32,592 bases of DNA, taken from contig CAYFJO010000076.1 of NCBI GenBank assembly GCA_964343305.1, positions 1-32,592 on the forward strand, written 5' to 3'. Made by a program: the position numbers and the translations under genes. Each line of letters starts with the position of its first letter. Positions within the stretch are counted from its first letter, which is position 1. Below, piece after piece: positions 1-8,881 of this stretch. The notes below the pieces were generated by a model. That model saw only the letters and a program-made list of their open reading frames with translations. It searched no databases and was not told the origin of the DNA. The stretch is from CAYFJO01 sp964343305. Lineage in GTDB: Bacteria > Planctomycetota > Planctomycetia > Pirellulales > Pirellulaceae.

Positions 1-21
1 AGTTAGGGTCATACCGCTTCT

Positions 22-957
22 TCAAAAATCATGCAAGGTGCGCTGTACAACTAATCGAGTTGCGGAACTACCGGATGCAACCGTCCGGGGATGTTCGTTG
101 TCCACGTCCTCTCGACGTTCAGGAATCGCGGACTGTTCGTCCGTCGGCTCGGTATCGGCCTGCTTTGGTTTGCCTGTTCCGGAATTCTGTGATTCATTGG
201 GAAGGAATTTCGGAGTCGTTTCCGGCTCTTTCGTCGGAAATCCGTTTGAATCAAACGACCAAATTAAACTGTGGTCAGTTGTACCCTCGCGCGTCCAAAA
301 GGATGGTTTCTTGTCATCTGAGAGAAGCAATCCCGCGTTTGTCCTTGGATTATTTCGTATAAAGTTTTTGGGTAGCGCTCCTTCATAGTACATAATCCAA
401 CCACGAATGGTTAAGGCTCCGCTCGTTCCACGGGAGAAGTCGGCATGTTCTCTATTGCTCATGCGTGAGTCTAGTAGGACATACCTATGACTGTAGGTGT
501 CGTCGAACTCAGGCCGTTGCGGATTTCGATTCAAATCACCATGCGGAAGCCGGTCGGAAATCCAGTTTCCATCTTCGTCTAGTTGCCAGTCTGGCGTTTT
601 CGTTCCCTTCTCCACCCACCACGCTTCCCAATAGTGGGGAAGTGGTTTCTCTCGCTTGACTTTCTTCCCGTTCCAGTCCTTAAGTTCCTCGGAAATCTGT
701 ATTTCCTGAATGATCCATCCGCCGTTCGCTGATTCTTGCTCCAATTCAAAGGTTACGGGCCAGGAAACTTCCAACGATCCTATGGGAACGTTGGGTTGGC
801 TTTTCGGCTTTACAATAACTTTCTGTCCGCCTTGCTTGTCTTGTGCCACGACACAATGACTTGAATTGAGGGGCAGTGATAAGATCAGCAGCGAGAAACA
901 GACACCGAGATGCCAAGTTCGGTCGCCGAGTGCTGCGGTATGAAGTCCTAATTGCAT
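22..957 (-). CDS. Secreted protein of unknown function
   Basis: A 311-residue protein that I do not recognise. The N-terminus has a hydrophobic stretch (about residues 17-31, LGVCFSLLILSLPLN) followed by a polar segment, as in a Sec signal peptide with cleavage near residue 38. The body (about 55-240) is rich in aromatic residues (GGWIIQEI, HYWEAWWVEKG, IRGWIMYYEG), suggesting a beta-rich extracellular domain. From about residue 245 the tail is Pro/Glu/Ser/Thr-rich and probably disordered. The ATG is preceded by AAAGGA about 8 nt upstream, which supports this start. It lies downstream of the VWA gene on the same strand, but a terminator (1251-1281) and a palindrome separate them, so it is probably transcribed on its own. 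I assign no function. Confidence 0.75.
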   Translation of the reverse strand: MQLGLHTAALGDRTWHLGVCFSLLILSLPLNSSHCVVAQDKQGGQKVIVKPKSQPNVPIGSLEVSWPVTFELEQESANGGWIIQEIQISEELKDWNGKKVKREKPLPHYWEAWWVEKGTKTPDWQLDEDGNWISDRLPHGDLNRNPQRPEFDDTYSHRYVLLDSRMSNREHADFSRGTSGALTIRGWIMYYEGALPKNFIRNNPRTNAGLLLSDDKKPSFWTREGTTDHSLIWSFDSNGFPTKEPETTPKFLPNESQNSGTGKPKQADTEPTDEQSAIPERREDVDNEHPRTVASGSSATRLVVQRTLHDF

Positions 958-1103
958 GGTCTTGGTCCTTTCGATTGGTGGAAACGAATTGGATCTGAGT
1001 CTAGGTGTCTTTTGCGAAGGAGTGTGCTGTCCCTCTGCTACAGGTAGCTACCGCATTTGGTACCGCGTCCTGCGCGTTGCAGAAGAAGATTTCGCGGCTA
1101 ATT

Positions 1104-1233
1104 CGACTGTTTGACTTATGTAGGGAACGCCCCCTGTGGCGTTCCGCCGAGGTGCGAAAACCACGTCTTTTTGTGTTTTCCGGAACGCCATAGAGGGCGT
1201 TCCCTACAATTCTTCATCGAAGTCAAACAGTCG
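1104..1233. repeat. Large two-tier palindromic element
   Basis: Outer arms of 14 bp (cgactgtttgactt at 1104-1117 and its exact reverse complement at 1220-1233) enclose inner arms of 28 bp (1119-1146 and 1181-1208) that match in 26 of 28 positions. The inner arms read tgtagggaacgcc and so on. The whole 130 bp could form a long cruciform. It lies between the two minus-strand genes, in front of the 957 start. The inner motif resembles interspersed palindromes I associate with planctomycete genomes. That link is from memory. Confidence 0.75.
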
Positions 1234-1250
1234 GACTAAGTGGGCGCATG

Positions 1251-1281
1251 AAAAACCCGGCTTCGAATTCGAAGCCGGGTT
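1251..1281 (-). terminator. Rho-independent terminator of the VWA gene
   Basis: A perfect 12-bp stem (aacccggcttcg at 1254-1265 and its reverse complement at 1270-1281) with an AATT loop. On the minus strand it is followed by a run of T. It lies 30 bp past the stop of the VWA gene and reads in the right direction for that gene. Confidence 0.85.
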
Positions 1282-1310
1282 TGTGCGACCGGGTACCATT
1301 TCGACAGGGA

Positions 1311-3290
1311 TTACGGTTGGCGGATCGCCACTTTTTCGAAGCGGATACTGACTTCGTTGGCGTCGGTGCCGTGGTTGTTGGCGTAGAATCCCAACCGCGG
1401 CGCGAATCGAAGCAACGATTGCTCGCCGACGGGCACCCATTTCATCTTGCTCGAATCGTCTTTGTCGGCTGTGTAAACCGACGCCGTGTACTTCCGCGAC
1501 CGTTTCTCGATCTTGAACACGACGGTTTGCTCCTCGGACGCCGGTCCCGCACGGTCGATGCCATCCCAGATGTCGCTGCGCTGTCCACGCAAAACTTTCG
1601 AAAAGCCGAATTGTCGGCTGAGGCGGAAGTTGGCCGATGCGCCCTTGTGTCCCAGGAACAATGCGTTCTTGTCGTCCTGATACAGTACGATTCCCAGATC
1701 GTTGTGCTGGCTGGTGATTCGCATGCAGGCCTGCACTTCGATGTCGTAATCGCCCTTTGGCAACGGCTTGTTCAAGAGCACCAGGTTCTTCAACGGTCGG
1801 TTGGTGTCGGCCAGTTTGCCGGGTTGGCTGACCAGGTTGAGGCCGTATTCCAGAGCCATGTGTGTCGCGTCTTTGTGCAACACTTCAAACTCGTCGTCAA
1901 AAGAGTCCCCGTCGTCAAAGTACGTCGCGTAGTGTGCGTCTTCCGAAACGTCACCGCCGCTGGTGACACGCTTCAGAACGTTTTCGACGATCTTGACGTT
2001 GTCGAACGCAGCGGTTGCTTCTGACAAGCCGCTCGATCCGTTGGCTGCCTTGAGCACAGGTCGCACGTTGTCCATACCGGGCGCGGCGTGGACACCAACT
2101 TCAACCCTTTCACGTTTCGCAGTTTTCGGATTCAGGAACTGTGCAAAACCTCGAAACACGATGCCTCGCTTGACGATCTTGAGTGTGACAAGCTCGGCGT
2201 CCTTTGGAGCACCATGCAGGTGGCTACGATAGATGATCGCGGGCTTGCCGTTGACGATCTTCGTAAAGCGAAACACGCGATGCAGCGAGTAGTTGGCCGT
2301 ACCACCGTAGAGGCTCAACTCGATCGTGTTCTGATCATCCTTCTGAAGCATCAAGGCGGCACCCTGATTGGTCTGGGTGATTTGGATCTCGACATCCGCA
2401 CTCACCTCGTAGTCGTTTGCCGTGATGCCGGCCTTGCGGCGAACCAGGTTTTTGATGTCCTTGTTCTGATCCCACGGCGACGCATATTGAGTCACGATGA
2501 ACAGTTGCCCGTCGGCGACCGCGTATCGGTCTTCGTCAGGTCGTATGACTTCCCAACCGCTGTCAAGCTCTTCACCGTCGAACGTTTCGTTCAGCAACTC
2601 GCGCCGATCGACTTCAACAATCTCCGTCTTACGGAGCGCCGTGCTCACGATTTCTGGAAGCAGTCGTTTTAGGGCGGCGGCATCCTTGGCGAACACATAT
2701 TTTCCACCACCTGCGTCAGCGATCGCTTGCAGTTGTTTTCCCTCGCCTTGTTCAATAGCAAAACCGACAACGTGGATTTCGACATTGATACCCAGCTCTC
2801 GCAACTTCGCGGCCGCCGCTGCTGGATCGCCGCCGCACGTTTCATTACCGTCGGTTACGACAACGATGATCTTCGACGCTTCTTCGTCACGGTGCAGCAT
2901 GCTGTCCTTTGCTCGTAGCAGCGATTCGGCTAGTGGCGTGCTTCCGCGCGGGCTCAGGCTTTGGACGACGGTGTCAAAGCTGGATTCCGAAAAAGGAGCG
3001 ATCGGCAGAACTTCTTGGATATCCTCACAACAGCCTGGCGTCTTCGGGTCAGTTCGATGCCCAAAGACCATCATGCCAACCTGGTGGGCCTGCAAGTCTT
3101 CCTTCAATTCTAGCAGTGCTTGCTTTGCGGCCTCGATCTTGGTCGCTCCATCAGACGTCTTTCCTTTCATGCTTCCAGATGAATCGACAACCATCAAAAA
3201 CTCGGCCGCGCGAACTTGGGCCTGCCCAATTGTCAAACTGACCGTCAACAGTCCGACGAACAACAGTTTCTTCCAAATACTGACTTTCAT
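1311..3290 (-). CDS. Secreted VWA-domain protein with two ConA-like domains
   Basis: 659 residues. A signal peptide (about 1-29, ending AAE) is followed at once by a von Willebrand factor A domain (about 30-220). The MIDAS metal site is visible: D36-S-S38-G-S40, a later Thr in RGSTPLAESL, and Asp in VVVTDGNE. Two similar segments of about 190-200 residues follow (about 230-435 and 455-655). Each opens with an FDG/FDD..LD..F/W pattern and has long beta-strand-like runs (VSADVEIQI; DIEVQACMRI), typical of concanavalin-like (DUF1349/laminin-G-type) sandwiches. The protein probably binds a ligand or glycan in the periplasm or at the surface in a metal-dependent way. The start has GGGAG 7 nt upstream. 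A strong terminator follows. No chelatase or MoxR partner is nearby, so I do not see a Bat-type system. Confidence 0.88.
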   Translation of the reverse strand: MKVSIWKKLLFVGLLTVSLTIGQAQVRAAEFLMVVDSSGSMKGKTSDGATKIEAAKQALLELKEDLQAHQVGMMVFGHRTDPKTPGCCEDIQEVLPIAPFSESSFDTVVQSLSPRGSTPLAESLLRAKDSMLHRDEEASKIIVVVTDGNETCGGDPAAAAAKLRELGINVEIHVVGFAIEQGEGKQLQAIADAGGGKYVFAKDAAALKRLLPEIVSTALRKTEIVEVDRRELLNETFDGEELDSGWEVIRPDEDRYAVADGQLFIVTQYASPWDQNKDIKNLVRRKAGITANDYEVSADVEIQITQTNQGAALMLQKDDQNTIELSLYGGTANYSLHRVFRFTKIVNGKPAIIYRSHLHGAPKDAELVTLKIVKRGIVFRGFAQFLNPKTAKRERVEVGVHAAPGMDNVRPVLKAANGSSGLSEATAAFDNVKIVENVLKRVTSGGDVSEDAHYATYFDDGDSFDDEFEVLHKDATHMALEYGLNLVSQPGKLADTNRPLKNLVLLNKPLPKGDYDIEVQACMRITSQHNDLGIVLYQDDKNALFLGHKGASANFRLSRQFGFSKVLRGQRSDIWDGIDRAGPASEEQTVVFKIEKRSRKYTASVYTADKDDSSKMKWVPVGEQSLLRFAPRLGFYANNHGTDANEVSIRFEKVAIRQP

Positions 3291-3450
3291 GGTTATTCTC
3301 CCAAGGAAAGAAGACTCGTGAAATTGACCACTTCAACTGGTAATACCGACTGCGGAGTGCGATCCTGCGCGGCAGACAAAGAATTCTGGCAGCCGACTTC
3401 GCCAAGATTCTGGGAAAAGTGCCTTTCGCCCCAAATTCTCACGATCTGGC

Positions 3451-3698
3451 GACCTTAGGCCGTACTTTTTCGCCAATATCGACGTAAGAAAAGAACTGAA
3501 AAAGACTTAAGTGTGATTCGAATTTCCGTGACTCTGGCTACGTGCCAAAGTGCTCATGTTGTATGTATGCGCGAACGTTAAACTTACGTGATTTGAGAAT
3601 CAACAAATTCGTGCAGACAAGTGGAATTTCGATTTGCAGTTAAGCCACTGCACGAAAAGGACTTAACAACGATTTCGCCGAAAAAGTACGGCTTAGGT
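3451..3698. repeat. MITE-like inverted-repeat element
   Basis: A perfect 14-bp inverted repeat (gccgtactttttcg at 3459-3472; reverse complement at 3679-3692) extends with one gap to about 20 bp on each side. It encloses about 206 bp of AT-richer sequence with no credible ORF. Size and structure fit a miniature inverted-repeat element. No clear target-site duplication is seen, so this is tentative. The rest of 3291-3450 shows nothing recognisable. Confidence 0.45.
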
Positions 3699-4009
3699 TG
3701 GGAACCACGGCAATATCGCCGGGCAAAACGCTGAGCTCGGTGTCCATCGCACGTCCTCAGCATAGGGTCGTGAGATCAAACGATTTCCCGAAGTGGCTCG
3801 CTGGGGGCGATGGCTGGTTGGGGAGTGCATTCGAGCATCTTTCTGGGTACGGTCAGAAAGTGAAGGCGGACCGCGCGCTACTGCTGGTGCATGGCAATCC
3901 ATGGGAAGTTGCCAAAGCAAATGGGATTTTGCAGGAAACCCGGCCTGTGGAGTTACACATGCATGCCGAAACGAGTGCCGATGCCCACAAGATCTACCCG
4001 GTCGAGTGA
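3698..4009 (+). pseudogene. Doubtful ORF, possible gene remnant
   Basis: A 103-codon reading frame that begins right at the right arm of the 3451-3698 inverted repeat. It has no good ribosome binding site. The C-terminal half (KADRALLLVHGNPWEVAKAN and onward) has the cadence of a real protein. It vaguely recalls the tails of general-stress or DUF1269-like proteins (VHG(D/N)PEEVARA..IL). The N-terminal half resembles nothing I know. It may be the 3' remnant of a gene cut by the neighbouring element, or no gene at all. Positions 4010-4255 hold nothing else I can identify. Confidence 0.25.
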
Positions 4010-4255
4010 AGCCCTTTACTCACATATCCGCGTAACGTGGAACGTGACGCGGCATGGCAAGTGACATCGTGCTGATTCCTGTACCGATGCCGAACTTGCT
4101 GGTGTAGAATAAACTCAGCGAGGCTCTGTTGCAATTTGTCGGGTTCGGCATCTTGGAACTCCGACCTACCCGCCCAAAACGCGAGCCAACCCATAACCCA
4201 CCTTTTCAACCATCAGACAATTAGGCTACACGTTCCGCGCGGTCCTTGGTTCGAG

Positions 4256-4318
4256 TTGTACGACGGATGTCCTTGTCCGTCGTGCAATGGGCGACGGACT
4301 TAAAAGTCCGTTGTACGA
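4256..4318. repeat. Double-hairpin palindromic repeat
   Basis: The hairpin acgacgga-(8 nt)-tccgtcgt at 4260-4283 is followed by cggact-taaa-agtccg at 4295-4310. The outermost parts (gtacgacgga and tccgttgtac) pair with each other as well, with one mismatch. It is a REP-like unit in front of the 4376 gene. The core resembles interspersed repeats I associate with planctomycetes. Confidence 0.65.
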
Positions 4319-4320
4319 AT

Positions 4321-4339
4321 TAGATCTTGGACAGGTACT
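4321..4339 (+). repeat. Copy 1 of a dispersed 19-bp motif
   Basis: Reads tagatcttggacaggtact. A second copy with one difference lies at 21500-21518. Both sit in intergenic DNA upstream of genes for exported proteins on the same strand (here 37 bp before the 4376 start). Confidence 0.5.
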
Positions 4340-4375
4340 TAACCAATTCTGCGCCCCCACTGAAGGTTCTTTGAC

Positions 4376-7300
4376 ATGAAACGCAAATGTGTTTGCTGTG
4401 TAATCGTGTTGCTGGCGTCGCTGAACAGCGTGACTGCCGACGCTGACGAAAAGTTGAAGTTGTTGTTTCTCGGCGACAACGGCCATCATCAACCGACTCG
4501 AAGATTCCAGCAGCTTGCGCCCGTGATGCAAAAGCGCGGCATTGAATTGAAATACACCGACGAGATGGCGTCGCTGAATCTCGAGACGCTCAACCGCTAC
4601 GATGGATTGATTGTCTACGCCAACATCGACCGCATCGAGCCCGATCAAGCGAAGGCGCTTCTCGATTACGTAGCGTCCGGCAAGGGTTTTCTCCCGTTAC
4701 ACTGTGCGAGCTACTGCTTCCGCAATTCGCCCGAAGTCGTGGCGCTCGTCGGCGCCCAATTCAAGCGTCATGGTGCCGGGGTCTTTGCCACCGAGACGGC
4801 GGACGCGGATCATCCGATCGTGCGCGGCTTTGGCGGCATCACGAGTTGGGACGAGAGCTACATTCACACGATGCACAACGAAAAGGACCGCATCGTGCTG
4901 GAATACCGCTCCGAAGGCCCGCAAGACGAAGGCCGCGACCGTGAACCGTGGACGTGGGTGCGAACGCATAGGAAAGGACGCGTGTTTTACACCGCGTGGG
5001 GACACGACCATCGCACTTGGAGTCACGCGGGCTTTCACAACCTGGTCGAACGCGGCATCCGCTGGGCGTGCGGCGGTGACCCGTCGCTGGCCGGCGAGTA
5101 TCAAGATCCCAGCCGCTTCCCGACCCCGCGAATGACGAAACCGCGAACGGACGTCAAACCGTTTGAATACGTCGACGTCGGACCAAAGATCCCGAACTAC
5201 ACGCGCGGCGCAAGATGGGGAACGCAAGGCCAAGCGCGGAACATGATGCAAAAGCCGTTGCCTGCCGACGAGTCGATCAAACATTTTGTCACGCCCGTCG
5301 GCTTTGAAGTCCAGCTGTTCGCGTCAGAGCCAGACTTCGGTGGCAAGCCGATCGCCATGAACTGGGACGAGCGTGACCGACTGTGGGTCTGCGAAACGGT
5401 CGACTACCCCAATGAGTTGCAACCACCAGGCAAGGGCCGCGACAGGGTCCGCATTTGCGAAGACACCGACGGCGACGGGCGGGCCGATCGATTCACCGTT
5501 TTTGCCGAGAAGTTCAGTATTCCCACAGCGATCATTCCTTATCGTGGCGGCGCGATTGTACAGAACGGGACCGAAACGTTGTTTCTGAAAGATGCCGACG
5601 GCGATGACAAGGCCGATGTGCGCCGAGTGCTGATTTCCGGGTGGACGCTTGGTGACACACACGGCGGCGTCAGCAATTTTCGTTACGGTCTGGATAACTG
5701 GATTTGGGGTATGCAGGGATACAACAACTCGGCGCCAGTAATCAACGGTGAAAAGCAACAGTCGTTCCGGATGGGCTTCTTTCGGTTTCGATTGAGCAAC
5801 TCGGACCCGCCGCGAGTCGAACAGTTAGAGTTCATTCGGTCGACCAACAACAACACCTGGGGACTTGGTTTCAGCGAAGAAGGACTGGTGTTCGGATCGA
5901 CCGCCAATCACAATCCCAGCGTTTACATGCCGATTGCGAATCGGTACTACGAACGCGTACGCGGCTGGTCACCGCAACAACTCGGAACGATCGCCGACAC
6001 GCACTTGTTTGATCCGATCACCGACAACGTCCGGCAGGTCGATCAGCACGGCGGTTACACAGCCGGTGCGGGCCACGCGCTTTACACGGCTCGCACGTAT
6101 CCGCGCGAGTGGTGGAACAAAACGGCGTTTGTTTGTGGACCGACCGGCCACCTGGTTGGTACGTTCGTCCTGCGCCGTGACGGCGCGGACGTTCAGTCGA
6201 CCAGCCCGTGCAATCTGCTCGCCAGCGATGACCAATGGAGCGCTCCGATCATGGCCGAAGTCGGACCCGATGGAAACGTGTGGGTCATCGACTGGTACAA
6301 CTACATCGTGCAACACAACCCAACGCCGCAAGGATTTCAAACCGGCAAAGGCAACGCCTACGTTTCCGATCTGCGCGACAAGAAGCACGGCCGGATTTAT
6401 CGAGTCGTCTACGTGGGGCAGGCTGCCAGCCTGCCAATCCGCCTGCCTGCCAAGAACCTCGTCACCGACTTGAAACACCCGACGATGCTATGCCGCTTAA
6501 ACGCACAACGGTTGCTCGTCGAGGCTGGTGATCGAAATATCGTGCCACTATTAATCGAACTCTTGAAAGACAAATCAGTCGACGAGATCGGGCTAAGCGT
6601 TGGCGCGATTCACGCCTTGTGGACGTTACATGGATTGGGCGCGCTGGACTCACCGCAAGGCGAGGTTTTTGCAGCCGCGGTCAAAGCGCTTTCGCATCCG
6701 TCGGCCGGCGTGCGGCGAAACGCACTGGATGTGTTGCCGCCGAGCCATGAGTCGGCAGAAGCGATCTTGGCAGCCCGGTTGTACGACGACCCGGATTCAC
6801 AAGTCCGGTTGGCAGCGCTGTTGGCGCTTGCAGACATGCCTGAAGACAACAAGGTCGGCCACGTCGTCGCCCAACTGTCACCGACCGATCGGTGGTTGAC
6901 CGACGCATTGATCAGTGCCGCCGCAATGCACGCGCCCGGTTTTCTCGCCGCACTGGCGAAACCGAAGTCTCAACTAAATAGTGCATCTCTTCCGATTGCA
7001 CGCGTCGTTGCGGAACATGTCGCGCGTGGAAAGCCGAAAGCCGATGTGTTGCAGGGATTGGCAACTTCGCTGACCAATGCTGATCCACGACTATTGGCTG
7101 TCGTGCTGGACGGCATGGCCGCAGGTTGGCCCAGGACACACGTCGTCAAACTGCCGGACGAAGCCGACGCCACGCTGGTTGCATTGTTGGATCGTGCGCC
7201 TTCGGAATCCAAAGCCCAACTCATCCGCTTGGCGCCGCAGTGGGGCAGCCGCGCGTTGGAAAATCATGTTCAGACAGTGGTCAAGTCGTTGCTAAAGACG

Positions 7301-8752
7301 TTGAACGACGAGGACGCTCAAGCAGCACAACGATTGGTGGCAGCCAGGCAGTTGGTCGAATTCCGTCCGGATGACAGCAAGATCGTGGAAGAGCTGCTCG
7401 AACTGATCACGCCGCAAACGCCGCTGGAGCTATCGACGGGAGTGATCAATACGCTCGTCGCCTGCACAGCGGACAATCTTGGCTCGTCGCTAGCCGCCCA
7501 CGCGGCTGATGCCACACCAGTGCTGAGGTCGGCGGCCATTCGCGTCCTGCTCGCCCGCCAACAAACCACCAACGAACTGCTCGCCGCGATCGAAGCGGGC
7601 AAGATGCAGTTGACCGATCTTGGCCTCGAGCAAAGGCAAGTGCTGAACAATCATCCGAACGAAAAGATCCGCTCGCGGGCCAGAAAGATGTTGAGTGCCA
7701 GCGGCGGCCTGCCAAACCCCGATCGCGATCGGGTGCTGAAAGAGAAAATGGCGTTGCTCTCGCGCGCCGGCGACGTCGCGCTGGGCAAACTCTTGTTCAA
7801 AAAACACTGTGCAAAATGCCACAAGCACAACGGCGAGGGCGAAAACATCGGGCCGGATTTGACGGGCATGGCGGTCCATCCGAAACAGGAATTGCTGACG
7901 CACATCCTCGACCCCAGTCGCAGCGTCGAAGGCAACTTTCGCATCTATTCGGTGGTGACCGACGCGGGCCGCATCTTCACCGGGATGTTGGCCAGTGAAA
8001 CGCGGACGTCGATCGAGCTGGTGGATGCCGAAGCGAAACGCCATATGATTCAGCGCGACGAAATTGACGAACTGATCGCGTCCCGAAAATCGGTGATGCC
8101 CGAAGGATTCGAGAAACAGGCGACTGACGACGAACTGGTCAACCTGCTGGAGTTCCTGACGGACAAAGGCCCCTTCCTGCCGATTCCACTGGACAAGTAC
8201 GCCACGATCGTCAGCACCAAAGGAATGTTCTACAACGAGAAATCGACCGTCGAACGGTTGGTGTTTCCCGACTGGAAGCCCAAGACGTTTGACGGCGTGC
8301 CGTTTGTTCTCGTCGATCCGCGTGGCGATCGCGTGGCAAACGTCGTTATGTTGCACGGCCCCATCGGCAAATTCCCGCCGATGATGCCTCGCGCGGTGAC
8401 GTTGCCTTGCAACACCGCGGTGAAGACGATTCACATGCTGAGCGGCGTCAGCGGCTGGGGTGCCAAATCGCCCGGCAAACGCGGAGTTTCGATGATTGTG
8501 CGGTTGCACTACGCCGACGGCGAAACCGAGGACCATCCACTGATCGACGGACAGCACTTTGCCGACTATATCGGTGTCTTCAACGTGCCCCAGTCGAAAC
8601 TGGCATTCAAACTTCGCGGGCAGCAAATCCGTTACTTGACCATCGCACCGCGACGCGACGATAAGATCGAGAATATTGAACTACTCAAAGGCAATGACCG
8701 GACGGCTCCGGTGGTGATGGCGGTGACGGTTGAACTTGACGACAATGATTGA
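4376..8752 (+). CDS. ThuA / PVC-type dehydrogenase / HEAT / cytochrome c fusion
   Basis: 1458 residues, exported (signal peptide about 1-24). In order: a ThuA-like domain (about 27-235; trehalose-utilisation type, glutamine-amidotransferase fold, with PLHCASYCF and AWGHDHRTW); a PVC-type membrane-bound-dehydrogenase propeller (about 300-680; FEVQLFASEPDF, WVCETVDYPNE, EDTDGDGRAD, VWVIDWYNY); HEAT-like repeats (about 695-1100); and a Pirellula/Verrucomicrobium-type heme domain with C1145-A-K-C1148-H1149, then GPDLTGM and the probable axial Met1241 in SVMPEGF. A C-terminal beta-rich domain (about 1270-1455) follows. Probable role: periplasmic oxidation of a sugar or sugar alcohol with electrons passed to the c-type heme. 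The substrate is unknown. An in-frame palindrome encodes residues 680-691. The start has GAAGG about 8 nt upstream. Confidence 0.92.
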   Translation: MKRKCVCCVIVLLASLNSVTADADEKLKLLFLGDNGHHQPTRRFQQLAPVMQKRGIELKYTDEMASLNLETLNRYDGLIVYANIDRIEPDQAKALLDYVASGKGFLPLHCASYCFRNSPEVVALVGAQFKRHGAGVFATETADADHPIVRGFGGITSWDESYIHTMHNEKDRIVLEYRSEGPQDEGRDREPWTWVRTHRKGRVFYTAWGHDHRTWSHAGFHNLVERGIRWACGGDPSLAGEYQDPSRFPTPRMTKPRTDVKPFEYVDVGPKIPNYTRGARWGTQGQARNMMQKPLPADESIKHFVTPVGFEVQLFASEPDFGGKPIAMNWDERDRLWVCETVDYPNELQPPGKGRDRVRICEDTDGDGRADRFTVFAEKFSIPTAIIPYRGGAIVQNGTETLFLKDADGDDKADVRRVLISGWTLGDTHGGVSNFRYGLDNWIWGMQGYNNSAPVINGEKQQSFRMGFFRFRLSNSDPPRVEQLEFIRSTNNNTWGLGFSEEGLVFGSTANHNPSVYMPIANRYYERVRGWSPQQLGTIADTHLFDPITDNVRQVDQHGGYTAGAGHALYTARTYPREWWNKTAFVCGPTGHLVGTFVLRRDGADVQSTSPCNLLASDDQWSAPIMAEVGPDGNVWVIDWYNYIVQHNPTPQGFQTGKGNAYVSDLRDKKHGRIYRVVYVGQAASLPIRLPAKNLVTDLKHPTMLCRLNAQRLLVEAGDRNIVPLLIELLKDKSVDEIGLSVGAIHALWTLHGLGALDSPQGEVFAAAVKALSHPSAGVRRNALDVLPPSHESAEAILAARLYDDPDSQVRLAALLALADMPEDNKVGHVVAQLSPTDRWLTDALISAAAMHAPGFLAALAKPKSQLNSASLPIARVVAEHVARGKPKADVLQGLATSLTNADPRLLAVVLDGMAAGWPRTHVVKLPDEADATLVALLDRAPSESKAQLIRLAPQWGSRALENHVQTVVKSLLKTLNDEDAQAAQRLVAARQLVEFRPDDSKIVEELLELITPQTPLELSTGVINTLVACTADNLGSSLAAHAADATPVLRSAAIRVLLARQQTTNELLAAIEAGKMQLTDLGLEQRQVLNNHPNEKIRSRARKMLSASGGLPNPDRDRVLKEKMALLSRAGDVALGKLLFKKHCAKCHKHNGEGENIGPDLTGMAVHPKQELLTHILDPSRSVEGNFRIYSVVTDAGRIFTGMLASETRTSIELVDAEAKRHMIQRDEIDELIASRKSVMPEGFEKQATDDELVNLLEFLTDKGPFLPIPLDKYATIVSTKGMFYNEKSTVERLVFPDWKPKTFDGVPFVLVDPRGDRVANVVMLHGPIGKFPPMMPRAVTLPCNTAVKTIHMLSGVSGWGAKSPGKRGVSMIVRLHYADGETEDHPLIDGQHFADYIGVFNVPQSKLAFKLRGQQIRYLTIAPRRDDKIENIELLKGNDRTAPVVMAVTVELDDND
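6417..6435. repeat. Palindromic repeat embedded in frame in coding sequence
   Basis: Arms ggcaggctg and cagcctgcc flank a single c, a perfect 9-bp stem, followed by a further gcctgcctgcc. It encodes GQAASLPIRLPAK at the junction between the propeller (GRIYRVVY) and the HEAT region (LVTDLKHPTML). At this place I would expect a short linker. The unit looks like a dispersed REP-type palindrome accommodated without breaking the frame. Confidence 0.6.
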
Positions 8753-8765
8753 CGCGCGGAGATTT

Positions 8766-8860
8766 TTCTACCCGCATCTTTCTGCCATCTCCTTAAAGGC
8801 AGAAAAATGAGGGTAGAAAGAGACAATCCGACCTCTTTTTTCTACCCCAATTTTTCTACC
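8766..8860. repeat. Intergenic hairpin and ttctacc repeat cluster
   Basis: Arms of 21 bp (8766-8786 and 8798-8818) match at 19 of 21 positions around an 11-nt loop. They are followed by two further tttttctacc units at 8836-8860. The hairpin begins 13 bp after the stop of the 4376 gene. It could act as a transcript-end or processing structure between the two giant genes, but the extra units suggest an interspersed repeat. Confidence 0.65.
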
Positions 8861-8881
8861 TCATAACCAGGGAGACAAATC

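Noticed and set aside
8766..8818. Classic Rho-independent terminator after the 4376 gene
   Set aside because: The stem is AT-rich with mismatches, lacks a following T run in the right place, and belongs to a cluster of like units. A repeat is the safer call.
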